Shown piece after piece: positions 23,811-35,231 of a DNA stretch of 64,000 nucleotides. The notes beneath the pieces were generated by a model, which saw only the letters and a list, made by a program, of their open reading frames with translations, was not told the origin of the DNA and did no database searches. This DNA comes from Heliocidaris erythrogramma (taxonomy: Eukaryota; Echinodermata; Echinoidea; Camarodonta; Echinometridae). The position numbers and the translations under genes were made by a program. Position 1 is the first letter of the stretch. Each line of letters begins with the position of its first letter. The stretch lies in the NCBI GenBank assembly GCA_025617745.1, contig CM046861.1, forward strand, positions 16,899,563-16,963,562. Reading direction: 5' to 3'.

Positions 23811-25101
23811 TTTAGTCTAGTAATTTCACGAAAATGACCTCACACAAATTGCAACAGAAAATATTTCAACTGTTCTAGTTTCACGAATATGACCTCTATA
23901 AAGTACAAAAAGTCCTAAGGAATCCGAGTAGTGGAAAGTATTGAAAAATACCGAAATCTGTTTTAATCATTTTCCATTTGTAGAGCATTATACGTAAGCA
24001 AAAACGGTGTCAACTATACACATAAATTGTTCAACTCAGTTTCAGTTGGACACACCCTGATAACATCCTTTTGTTGTGTGGTTGTCCATTGCAACAAAGC
24101 AGCATTATACGGTATAAGCCAGTTCGGGGTTAGCGCATGGTACAAATGACCCCAAATATCCACAGATATTTTAGACATGGAGGGTCCCTTTATGTACACT
24201 TCAGAAAAATAACTCTGGAGTGATAGAGGTGCCTCATGAATAGCTTTTGTTTCCCCCTTTAAAAAGAATACTTCCACCTGGATATCATGGAATGCACCAT
24301 TAGTGCATAACTGAATAATGATTACATGACATTCATGAGCACATATCGAATATTAGTGTCAGTGGGTTTTAGAAGTTGGTACAGATGACCTTTATCTGCT
24401 CATGCTCAGATTGCATCTCCGAAATGGCTTATTATGTTCAACTTGAACGGTTGACCGAACTATTATGTTTGTATATCCATGATTTTGAGCAACAGCTTAC
24501 CCGCAGCAGTACCGTATATAGAGAGAGTCTGGCCAACTCGGTTTCAGTTGGGTAGCAACATGGCGTATATTCCTTTGTTATGTAAGCTTGCAACAAAGGA
24601 ATATGCGCCATGTTGTTACCCAACTGGAGCCGAGTTGGCCAGACTATATCTATATACGGTACTGTATCTATATACGGCACTGACCCGTAGCTTACAAGGA
24701 CGCGCTCTGATTAAAGCAAATAATTATATGTTGTCATGTAACATAAGATGGAAATAAAGACATTGGATAAGTGCAAAGAAGAGAGAAAGAGACAACTGAT
24801 GAAAGAAAGAGAGGGAAAGAGAGGAAGAAATGGAGAGAAAGAGAGAGAGAAAGAGAGCGAGAATGGGGAAACAAGAGGGGAAGAGTTGGAATATATCAGT
24901 TTGTAGTATGAGGCTGCATGATGACCAAACATAAAACTTCATTTCAATAAAGGTAAAAACTATTTATCATCGTTGCTAACAACCTCTTCTCCTTTTTTTT
25001 TCAAAATGGCATTTTCCTGATGAACAAAACAAGATATATTATGCGGCAAGGAACACAAAGAGGTTCATGCCGTATTTTTCATAAAATGACTACACTATAT
25101 A
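23811..25101. repeat. Insertion in exon 1 of pmar1-like copy 3, with hairpin elements
   Basis: The pmar1 homeodomain is interrupted here. Near 24000-24200 there is an imperfect repeat related to the long hairpin at 24509-24662 (shared cagtttcagttgg and acaaag words). An (AG)-rich tract lies at 24777-24880. No transposase is visible. Confidence 0.65.
24509..24662. repeat. Near-perfect long hairpin (inverted repeat, about 70-bp arms)
   Basis: The left arm starts gtaccgtatataga and the right arm ends tctatatacggtac. The arms match through ctggccaactcgg, cagttgggtagcaacatgg and cctttgtt, with a short loop around atgtaagcttgc. The reading frames on both strands are mirror products of the palindrome. 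A partial second copy of the right end (tatatacggcactg) follows. It looks like a MITE-like or foldback element. Confidence 0.8.
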
Positions 25102-25339
25102 TATCACTACGAGAGAACAGCGAGCTTCAAGTCTGCACCTTAGCGAAGACAGAATAAATATCAATAAATACAATCGTTTTACTTAGCAAATTAACATACT
25201 TACAAATTATCAAACGATTTAGGCTGATGAAAGACTGACTGTCTTTTCTTTCTATGCCTTTATAATGACTTCAAGTTTCTATTAAAAAATTACTTCTCTT
25301 TATGACATAGGCATTTGGAAAAATTCCTTTCATTCTCTT

Positions 25340-25800
25340 TACAAGAAAAATGATGATGATGATGATGATGCACAGCACTTGTATAGCCCCACATATCTGT
25401 TAAAAATTCATTCAAAGGGCTTGCTCCATAAAAAAGTTACTTGTCACACACTTGCTGAAATAGGTAAGTTTTGAGGCCTGATTTAAAACGATCAAGTCCA
25501 GTAATGTTTTGGAGATCATGCGGAAGCGAATTCCAGAGCCATGGAGCCACTGATGAGAATGCACAGTCCCCAAACGTCTTGAGTCTAGTCCTTGGAACCT
25601 GGAGGGTAATTCCTGGAGTCCGTAAGCCAGGGCAACGGTGACGTTCTTCGATGAGGGAAGTGATGTATTTTGGCGCCAGATTGTGTATAGCCTTGAAGGT
25701 TAGCAGCAATACCTTGAATTGAATTCTTGACCGTATCAGCAACCAGTGGAGCTCGGTCAGGATAGGTGTGATGTGGTCATATTTTCTGCGTCCGGTGAGA
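25340..25800 (-). mobile_element. CR1/L2-type LINE 3' fragment in the intron of pmar1-like copy 3
   Basis: On the minus strand the frame reads KYDHITPILTELHWLLIRSR, then FKVLLLTFKAIHNLAPKYI and WNSLPHDLQNITGLDRFKS, the C-terminal end of a CR1/L2-type ORF2. In element orientation it ends with a (CAT)n tail at about 25349-25370, next to cttgtatagcccc, a tail type common in this group. Only the last 130 or so residues are present, a typical 5' truncation. Confidence 0.82.
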
Positions 25801-26170
25801 AATAATGGAAGAAGAAGAAAAAAGAAGTAAATGCTGTCGCGTTGCATTCAGAGAACGACAATAAAGTTTCGATATCGATTGTAGTTTGAACATTTAACTA
25901 AGATCTCTTCTCTTCTTTCCTTTTGTTTTTATGGTAGGTCTGGTTTCACCAAGAAGCACGTCGATCATCGTCGCTTTCAACAAGTTATCGACTTGTCTGT
26001 CACATCAGACTCAACGATGACATCATCAGGTCGGCACCACTTGCATAGTGACATCATCCAGCTCCAGCCACTGTAGAGGTCAGTGGCTCCAGCACAGGAC
26101 ACCACGTGACTCTACAAATGGCGCCACCAGTCGATCGAGGCTTTCTCTCTCGTAGCAGCCTCTCTCCCAG

Positions 26171-26200
26171 AGAACTCCTAAAGACGTCTTTAGGAGTTCT
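26171..26200. repeat. Perfect 30-bp palindrome inserted in pmar1-like copy 3 exon 2
   Basis: The half-site agaactcctaaagac is followed directly by its exact reverse complement. Copies 1 and 2 lack it at the equivalent point between cgtagcagcc and gctctccttctcc. Confidence 0.85.
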
Positions 26201-26280
26201 GTGCTCTCTCCTTCTCCCTCTACATCCGGGTATTACGCTGAGTATCTTTACCGCACATCGACTTCATTCTACTCACCGAT

Positions 26281-26815
26281 TATCTATTCCAGACTGCAGG
26301 AGTAGATGTATAGTTGTATACTTTCCTGTGTTCTGATTGGTTAAACTATACATCTACTCGAAAACTATACATCTATTCCAGACTGCGGGAATAGATGTAT
26401 AGGGCCTAGTTGTATAGTTTCCTGTGTTCAGACTGGTTAAAACTATACATCTATTCCAGACTGCGGGATGTATAGTTGTATAGTTTCCTGTGATCTGATT
26501 GGTTAAAACTATACATCTACTCGAAAACTATACATCTATTCCAGACGGCGGGAGTAGATGTATAGTTCTATAGTTTCCTGTGTTCTAATTGGTTAAAACT
26601 ATACATCTACTCTACAGCGGTACGGATGTATAGTTGCACGTAATTATGGCACTTTGGCCCGCTTACTATACAACTATACATGCGTAGCTCCTAACAGTTG
26701 CACAGTTGTATAGTTGTATAGTTTCCTGTATTCTAATTGGTTAAAACTATACATCTACTCAACAGTTGTATAGTTGCATAGTTGGGCATATTTATGTCGT
26801 TCTTCGCCCGTCATA
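26281..26815. repeat. Palindromic minisatellite flanked by a 6-bp duplication
   Basis: About five imperfect units of 70-150 bp each contain actatacatctactc and its complement gagtagatgtatagt, joined by tttcctgtgttctgattgg. Each unit can form a hairpin. The array interrupts the pmar1 tail exactly at accgat, which is present on both sides (26275-26280 and 26816-26821), as expected for a transposition target duplication. Confidence 0.75.
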
Positions 26816-26858
26816 ACCGATGGGTCATCATCCGTACGTCTTCTACGTCAATCTCTAG

Positions 26859-27696
26859 GAACTGTCTGCACGGACTCATACACTCTTGACCTGCTTGATG
26901 TCATTTTTATCCCTTGTCTTTTACTTCTGTTTAATGAATTGATCAATTGTATGTACAAGGCAATAAATGCTTACACAATGTATACAAAATAAGAAATGTG
27001 TTCTTTTCCTTTTCGTTCGAACGTCTGTTGGATCCTAAAGCGTCTACATAAGAATTGTTTTATACTGTGTTGTTTTGGAATCATCAAAATAGATAAGAAA
27101 TTGACCCAATTGCGCTGAAAAGCACATGTACTGCACACAGAAATGGGTATATGGGACCACATACATGCGTGGCATGAATGTTCGGCCCGAACATTTCAGC
27201 TATTTCTAGTCACATTTCGAATATGAGGGCATTCGACGAGCAATCCTTTTCAGGGGATTTTTCTATTATGATGTTCTTCCAAACTGACATAAAATGAACG
27301 ATAAAGCTCACAATTATTTTTTTTCGCCTTTCCCAGAACTTGAGGTTCCCTTTAAGAGTGATTTTGGTTGTGATTTTGATGGCTGAATAATTGATTGAGT
27401 CAATATAGTGGGAGATATTCTGAACAGTGTACGTCATTTATTTCAAGTTAGGTTGTAAGTCTATTTGCATTAAGAGTGAGTTTGGTTGTGATTATGATGG
27501 TTGCCGCTGATTAATGACTGCAATGATCATTGACAGATATTCATAACAGTGTACGTTATGTATGATGTGGTACTCTTCTCTTCGTTCCCCTTTTAATCCT
27601 CTCCTTCTTTTCCATTCCCTCTCCGATCCGCTCTGTCACTTCCTTTTCCCCCTGTGTATCTCTGACTCTTCTCTTATCTTCTCTCGGTCTCATCCG

Positions 27697-27738
<42 letters not shown>

Positions 27739-30700
27739 CCATTCATATCTCCTGTCTTCTGTATATTCCCTCTCTCTCTCTCTCTCTCTCTCTCTCCACT
27801 CTTCTCGGTCTCCCTCCCTATCTCTCTTTCTCTTTCTCTCTCCTCTCTCCCCTCTCTCTTTCTCTCTCTCTCTCTTCTCGGCCTCCCTCCCTATTTCTCT
27901 CCGTATCTATCTCTCCTCTCTGCCCTCTCTCTTTCTCCCTCTCTTGTCTCTGACGCACTTGTCTTTTCTGTATATATTTTTATTGTGCCGTAATGTATCT
28001 TAACTCTAAAAGGAATAACTATATTTAGTTTAGTTTAGTTTATAGTTTTATTTCCACACAAATCAATCCAAATACAAATTATAAATTTTGGAATACATTC
28101 TGGAATAATAGAAATTGATTACAAAATTCAAGAACTTTACACCGGGGAGGGGGTGGGGAGGGGCAGAACAGCACCTGATTTTATCTTTTTGGTTTTCTCT
28201 CTTATCCTTTAAGACATTATTTCAATATTTATGTATAAGATACAATCAATATTTTCTTCATTATTTTCAGATTTCTTTCAATGTTTGATGTCTAATTGTA
28301 TTATTTTGTTAAAATATTTTTTTCAAATATTATTTGTACAATTTGTTTAAGGAAAATTGCATTTTATGTACTTGATTTGAGAGAAAACAATAACAAGTAC
28401 TTTAAACACAAAAAAGAACAGATATGTCACAATAATGAAAGAATTTGAAAACAAAAATAGTAATTAAAATATTTACGTTCATGTATATAGTGAAACAAGA
28501 ATAATTATGATCTTGTATAACATCACATATAATTATAATTTATAATAACGGTAAATACATAATAAACTTTAAGTATTGCTGTGAAATCACATTTTGCATT
28601 CATGTTATAATGTCTAAATAATAATAATAATAATAATAATACATGTGACTTGTATAGCGCACTTTTCCATCCTGATTAGATGCTCAAGGCGCAAATTATT
28701 ACCCCCGGTCATGTAAATCTACAAAATATTTCTATCATTCATAATGCAAAACAATGTTAAAATATGACACCCCATTTGTTAATCTTGTATTATGTTTTAT
28801 ATCATCGTTATTTGAATGTATGTTGATCTTTATACAGGGCCGGCATCAAGAATCCTGTTAAAACAAAACTTAATCAAATCAAATCAAATCTATTTCTCTC
28901 ATCTATACGTTTCTGTCCTTTTTTTCTCTCTCAAGCCTTATCTCACTGTTTCTTCATTATTTTGTCTCCTCCACCCCCGTGTTCCCTCCCCCCCCCCCCC
29001 CCCCCCCCTCTTTCTCTCTCCCTCTCCTTCTCTCTGAGTTCTCCCGGCTCTTTCCCTATTCTTGGCTAAATTAAGGTTTTGTAGAATTTGTTTACACTGC
29101 TCATACGTGCTCATTTCTTCTTGTATTCCACTGTCAATCATTTTCCCTTCTTTGACATTATCGTAGAGAGTTTCAAGCAATTAATCTCAGACAATAATTT
29201 CAGTAGCTTTGTACACTAACCTGTCAAATGTGTGAAAATGCCATGGCATATTACCATATGCGAGCATGACTTCCAAGTGTAATACAATATTGTATTAAAA
29301 TTGCCTTCGGGTTGGCTTCTTGAAAGTCTTTTTTGTTCTTTGAGTTTGACCCCTGTCTTTCTGTTCATCAATCCAAAATCATACGATTGTTCTCTTTATC
29401 TCGTTCCTCTCTCCCCATCTCTCTCTCCTCACCCCCTCTCTCTCTCTCTCTCTCTCCCCACCCCCTCTCTCTCCTTACCCCCTCTCTCTCTTTCTCCATC
29501 GATCTGTTTATCTTTCTATCCAAATCTCTATCTATAATTATTCTAAATGATGGTACTTTATTCTAGAGTAAATCTTGTCCTCTTTCAGGACATTATTATG
29601 TTATGATGATCATGAATTCTACTGATAACACAAAGTTATATAGAATCCAGCATATTAATTTACACTCATTGTTAAAAAACATACCAATAAATGATATCTG
29701 TGATGATATATAAGTTCAATGTTTTATTGTCCATATAAGCAGGTTTGTTTAGATGCATTACAAATAAAAATATACAAACAAGTCATAATTAAAACAAAAA
29801 GGAAAAAGCGAATATAATATTATAATGGATAGCACAATTGTGAGAGTGTATATACTCTCTAAATGTAAATGTGTGAATTTGTCACTCTGCATTACGAGTG
29901 AAGGAACTTTCACTCCTAATGGAGTGGTAAAGCAGTCCCGTTTGAGTGAGCATGCCGATATTCCTTCATCAGCTGTCTCACTCACTGACAGAGCGAGCTC
30001 ATGTTCCGCTCAATATCATTATGCGGTCATACATTTAACCAGATGTACGGGCAGCTCGGCCAGGCAGCGGCGCGGCCAGGCACGGGGGCATCCTGACAAG
30101 ATAGCCGTGTCAGCCGGCGTGGCGAACCGTGCCCGTCACAATACTCTTGAAACCGAGTTTGATGATTTCACTCAGAAAGGATGAATTATCTGTAACTGTT
30201 TCCTGAGTGAAATAGTGACCACTCTTTTTTCACTCAAAAAAACTCCTTGTGAGAGTGGAATTTCACTCTCTTTTGAGTGCTTTTACACTCTTTTACAGTT
30301 AGATAGTACGTGACCAATTATTTGTTCAAAACTGATTATAAATAGTAAAATAGTTATAACTTTCTTAATTATTTTTTTAATTATTATCATTGTTTTTATC
30401 ATTATTATTATTACTAGCAAAAATTACCCGTGACACAGTGGGGGGGGGGGGGGGGGGTGGTCTTCTCCTATGTACAGCCTAAGTACCCATTCACACTGAA
30501 AGGCAAGTAGTTTATTGATGAAACATATTTGAACAATTTATTCATAGCAGACTTCTCTTTAAATATAGATAGGTTTAATTCAATTAGCATCAGGGTTTAA
30601 ATTAACTGGGGGAAGAACTTGAATTTCATTGAGGGGTGAAATCAAAATCTAACTGTAGAATGGAAAAAAGTGTATTGTAACATGGTGTATTTAGTAAGCA

Positions 30701-31165
30701 GTCAAGAGGCAATTATTGTAATATAACAATGTTATCATTACATGTTTTGAGTCGAAAATAAATGTGTACGTACATACAACAGGTTGCATTTGTTTGTAGT
30801 TCTCCAATTAAAGGTTGCTCAATCATATGTAGTGGAATGTTGAAAGAAGCGAGAGAGGAGAGAGAAAGAGAAAATGATTCAGTGGGAAATAGTGGTGGGA
30901 AAATGAGTGAGAGAGAAGCAGAGGGGAGAATGAGAGAGAAAGAGAGAAACAGTGGAAATATGAGAGAGTGAAAAATAGCCAGTGAGAAAATGATAGAGAG
31001 GGATATAGACAGTGGTAAAATGAGAGCAAGAGAGAAAAAAATAGACATGCAGGGGGATAGACAGAAATTATAAAGAATACGGGAGGGGGGGGGGGTAGCT
31101 GCTAGTGATGATAAGATTTGTAGGGCTTCCACTGGCATGTTTAGGTTTCTGATATTTTTCCCTGG
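26859..31165. other. Intergenic, microsatellite-rich, no gene recognised
   Basis: Pyrimidine tracts lie at 27690-27950, 28920-29040 (with a long C run at about 28988-29009) and 29405-29510. A (TAA)n run with an L2-like tail (acttgtatagcgcact) is at 28618-28700. A GC-richer patch is at 30045-30140. Imperfect actctttt/gagtg repeats lie at 30190-30300. A G run sits at 30441-30458, and purine-rich sequence at 30840-31030. Open frames in these tracts are Ser/Leu or Glu/Arg low complexity. Confidence 0.6.
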
Positions 31166-31168
31166 TAG

Positions 31169-31950
31169 CTTAAAGGGAAAGTCCGGTCCAAAAATTACTT
31201 GGTTTTGATAGAAGCTGAAAAATCCGACCAACAGATCAAAAAAGGTTTGAGGAAAATCGAACAACTAATAAGAAAGTTATGAATTTGTTAGTGCCATGAA
31301 AAACTGGAGAAACAATGAAAATCACTAGACAAATTGGCAACTCAGTCATGAATCTGTGATGTCATGGGTACACAACTCACCAACTTTTTTGTTTATATTC
31401 ATAATACAAATTTAAATTTTTGTCCAAGAATGTGATTTCCTCATGACTTGAACTAACTTATATTTATAGTAATATGTTTTGCATGTATACACTAATACAG
31501 AATAAATAATTTTCTGTAAAAATCATGAAAATATGAATATTTATACATAAAAGATGAGTTTTTATGGAAATGTAATATTTTGAAAACAATATGAATATTT
31601 TGAAGTTCATGAAATATTTTGTAAATGTTTATACATGCAAAAACATATTACTATAGATGTATTTGGTTCAAGTTATGTGAATATTCATATTCTTGGACAA
31701 AATTTGAGAATTTGTATTATGAATATAAACAAAATTATTGGTGAGTTGTGTACCAATGACATCACAAACCCATGACCGAGTTGCCAATTTGTCTAGTGAT
31801 TTTCATTGTTTCTCTAGTTTTTCATGCCACTTAAAATATTCATAACTTTCTTATTAGTTGTCCGATTTTCCTCAAACTTTTGATCTGTACGTCTGATTTT
31901 TCTGCTTCTAATAAAACCAAGTTATATTTAGACTGGAATCCCCCATTAAG
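31169..31950. repeat. TTAA-flanked long inverted repeat (MITE-like), about 780 bp
   Basis: The left end reads TTAAAGGGAAAGTCC. Read in reverse, the right end is TTAATGGGGGATTCC. The arms of roughly 300-390 bp match through cttggttttgatagaagc, aataagaaagttatgaa, actagacaaattggcaac and tgagttgtgta. Positions around 31560 form the centre. TTAA at both edges suggests TTAA-target transposition. It shares arm sequence with the element at 58836-59437. Confidence 0.75.
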
Positions 31951-34900
31951 TCGTTATGCATTGAAGGAATTGATAAAAATCTTAGAACATGCACTGAAAG
32001 TGTATATCTTATGGAACTCGTGCACCTTTTACACGTTATATGGGCATCTTCACTTATTAGAATACAATATTCAGTTCCCATATTCAAATAAATAACAAAA
32101 TTGGCAGGTGTATGTTAGAGCATTTCCGGCCCTAGCCTCGGGACGCTGCCACGAAGTGGCAGCGTCCTGAGTGAAACCAGTACGATTCGGTGGGTCTCAC
32201 AATTTACCAATGTTCAAATGACCATTGAAAATATGGCCATATAATTTTTTTTTTAATTAAAATATCATATATACGATGCCACTTACCTAAACAGACCTTC
32301 CGCAAAGCTAGCTTTTCCTAAAAAATGTGTAGAATCGATGAATGTCACTTTTTACTCTCAATTTTCGAAACCAGTCCCATTCGCCATGTTGTTGAAGCAG
32401 AAGAGAAAATAGGCACTTGCGCATGCGCCTATGAATATTTATTACAACGACGGCAGAGTTTTCGTCAATGGAATAATGAATATTCATATATCCACTGTGA
32501 TCCGGCGATCTCTGCCTGCCACTCGTCTTAATGAATATTCATAATGCTCCCTTCTGTCTATATTATTGGAGCTGCTGACGCATGCGCATTGCAAACAAAA
32601 CACCGACATACGGAAGTTTTTAGTACAGGCTTTTGGAGATAAATAGGCCTTTTTTGTATCATCCTCATTGAAAAGAAAGACGACAGTCAATCGTAAAGTA
32701 TTGTAAGTACCTAAAATAGCCTAACATCAACTAATGTCATGTTTCATGGCTATCATTTTGACAAACGACCTTGTAATTATGCGACATCCATGCGATCAAA
32801 GGGCCCGTGCCCCCCACCCCTTGCAAGAAAAGTATGCATTGTGCCCCCCCCCCCCCCTTTTAGAACGAAAACCTTTTTTTTTCTGCTTGTCAGTTAATTG
32901 TGGAGGGAAACTGGACCCCCATATCCGAATCCGAAATAGACCCGTTCCCGATGTTCGATGTGACTGAAATTCAGGTGTTAGTTGTACTTGTAGTTCAGAT
33001 TAGATCTAACCATGAAGCTTCAAACCAATTTGTAGCTTCATGATCTGCCATGTATGCACTGGACGGAAACACACTGCCTAAAGGCCGAGTGTGTGCATGA
33101 AGCTTGGTTTGTAGCTTCATGTCTACATGTAGGTCTATGTACACGCACTGCGACGGTTCATTCATCAGCATAGCCTTACGTGTACATGTATTAGGCAGTT
33201 TCAAATAGCTAGATGGTGCACGGTGGAAGCTAATAGCGTACCGTAAGTGAAATTTATGCCTATGTAATTTAGCTGACCCGAAAAAGGTCGAAAGGACTGG
33301 GATCTTTACCCGGGGCCTGCCAAAGGAAGTTACGAATTGTAAAAAACATTTAAATAATACGACCAAAATACCACAAACAACCACTCATGACAATCTGGGA
33401 ACAATTTAACCACGTTAAACCCCAGCTCGATTGAGAAAAGCGCTTTCAAACAAACGGACGGACAGACAGACACACATTAGCCAAATTATAGTAAGGATTA
33501 TTATTATCATTATTATTTCGCAAAACAAGATCAAGTCATTATTCTCTTGAAAGCCTTTGCCTTTTAACAAAATGCTTTTTTTTCTTATCAGTCTGGTTGT
33601 GCCCAGGATAGCTGCCTTCCGAAGGTCGTACAGGCATACATGAGCTAGAGATATCTTGGTAATGCAAGCTTCCATTCCCTTCTTCTACTTCTTCTTTTAT
33701 TCTTATTCTTCTTATTTTTATTGTCATTATTAATATTGTCATCATTATCATTATTACTATTATTTTATTATTATTATTTCTATTATTATTATTATTATTA
33801 TCATCATTATTAGTGCTATGCTTATTATCATTATCATTATTCATTATTATTATGAATATTATTGATATCATAATCATATTTCTCTGAATACAGAACTGAA
33901 ATTGGATTATATTTATTTGATACAAATTACAACTCTTTACAAAAGAGATTTGTGATTGTCACTATGTAGGCTAATTATTCAGAGGATGATTTGAGATCGC
34001 TTTATATCAACTTTAAGTCTATTAGACGGGACCTTGATAGTATATTCTAATACAATGCAAATTAAGATATTTATATATTTTTTAATGTGGTTTTTAAAGT
34101 TTTACCGAAAATTATCTTTGCGCCCCGAAATTTGTCTTGCAAAAATGAACAATGCAAACAATGTGTTCAATAACTGGTGTATTGGCTTAATTGCTTTCAC
34201 ATACTCGATTAGGGCAGGTAATGACGCAATCGAAATGACGTCTCGTGCATGAGCTGGGCTTCAAGATAACTTCGACCTGCAAAATGACGCACTAGAAAAC
34301 CGCGAGGCTTCGGGAATTGCAATGGGTCTACATGAATTATTACAGATACAATACACCTTGAGGATATAAAAAGAGTCACTGTCATTCTCTGCATCAGAAA
34401 GATGGTCCGCATGACCTCCATGGACAATATCTTATTTCCATTTGAAAAGAGTACATCATTATATTGATGAAGTGCAATCCAACAACACACTACCATAATA
34501 GTATAAAGATCTCCAACTGAATAAACCTGCGTATCTGCACATCCAGTTATCGGAAATAATGCATGTGTACATTTTGTATTTTCTTTTAGATTTGATAGTA
34601 ATCCCAAACTGTGGATTTTGCTTCAGTAGATTGACTCAAACTGAACTGAATTATTTTGACATACATGTTTGCTTATGTCCACAAAGTGTGTTTTAATCGC
34701 AACTCTAAGCAAGAGGGCCCTGGGGCATAGCGCGGAATCAACCATTCAGGAACACTGTCACGGGGGGGGGGGGGGGGGTGGGAGGGGGATAATATCGCCT
34801 CTGATCGCCTCTTTTACGCTCCTCTTCCCCTTTTCGCCGATTAAGTTGATGGGGAGGGGCGGGGATGTGCCCCCTGGTGCCTCTGTAGCTACGCTGCTGC

Positions 34901-35231
34901 TGTCACTTATAACATAGATACGAGCACAAGGCGTCTTGTAAAACACGGATGAAAAAGTCCGAGTTTAAGATGCTTATCATCTGTACAGAAACATGATAAA
35001 CTCAACATTTACTTTTCATTCAAAGTTAGTAGTTACATATTGGTTGCTAATATTAAAACACTTAATATCATATCCGATTATTCTGTCCAGTATAATGTCA
35101 TATAGTGGTCAATGACAAAGATTATTAATTATATACAGTTAAAACGTAGTTCGATTTTTCTCTCATAAATATTTTTTAATATATCAGATTATTTCAGTGC
35201 ATTCATAAAGCATCACTTTCGATCATTCATG
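31951..35231. other. Intergenic, no gene recognised
   Basis: A perfect 12-bp-stem hairpin lies at 32141-32167 (ggacgctgccac gaa gtggcagcgtcc). A (TTA/TCA)n tract runs 33690-33870. Poly-C is at 32846-32857 and poly-G at 34761-34777. Nothing else is supported. Confidence 0.5.

Larger units (their letters stand above)
23675..26858 (+). pseudogene. pmar1: Pmar1/Micro1-like homeobox gene, copy 3; fragmented by deletions and insertions
   Basis: Exon 1 begins at 23675 with MADSTMITQV, but a 5-nt deletion shifts the frame and a stop appears at 23756-23758. Homology stops at about 23810 in the homeodomain and resumes at about 25102-25157 (atcactacgagagaacag...gaagacagaata), so about 1.29 kb is inserted. 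The intron contains a LINE fragment. Exon 2 starts at 25938 after a tag acceptor and lacks most of the segment after WF. Further insertions are a small ccactg/cagtgg repeat near 26065, a perfect 30-bp palindrome at 26171-26200, and a palindromic minisatellite at 26281-26815. The terminal codons (YVFYVNL-like) resume at 26816 and end at a stop at 26856-26858. Confidence 0.82.

Noticed and set aside
24438..24757. Mirror-image frames on both strands sharing PTETELARL-like peptides
   Set aside because: Produced by the hairpin at 24509-24662.
27562..27993. 143-codon open frame
   Set aside because: Low-complexity (CT)n translation, same explanation.
28988..29009. Long C and G homopolymers (also 30441, 34761, 48461, 52676, 61562) as possible regulatory or G4 sites
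   Set aside because: They are common in this genome, have no associated gene, and homopolymer lengths are often unreliable in assemblies.
30713..31264. 183-codon minus-strand frame with signal-like Leu/Ser runs
   Set aside because: It arises from a purine-rich simple repeat on the opposite strand and runs into the inverted-repeat element.
33539..33925. Asn-rich frame resembling a poly-Asn protein
   Set aside because: Encoded by a (TTA/TCA)n simple repeat.
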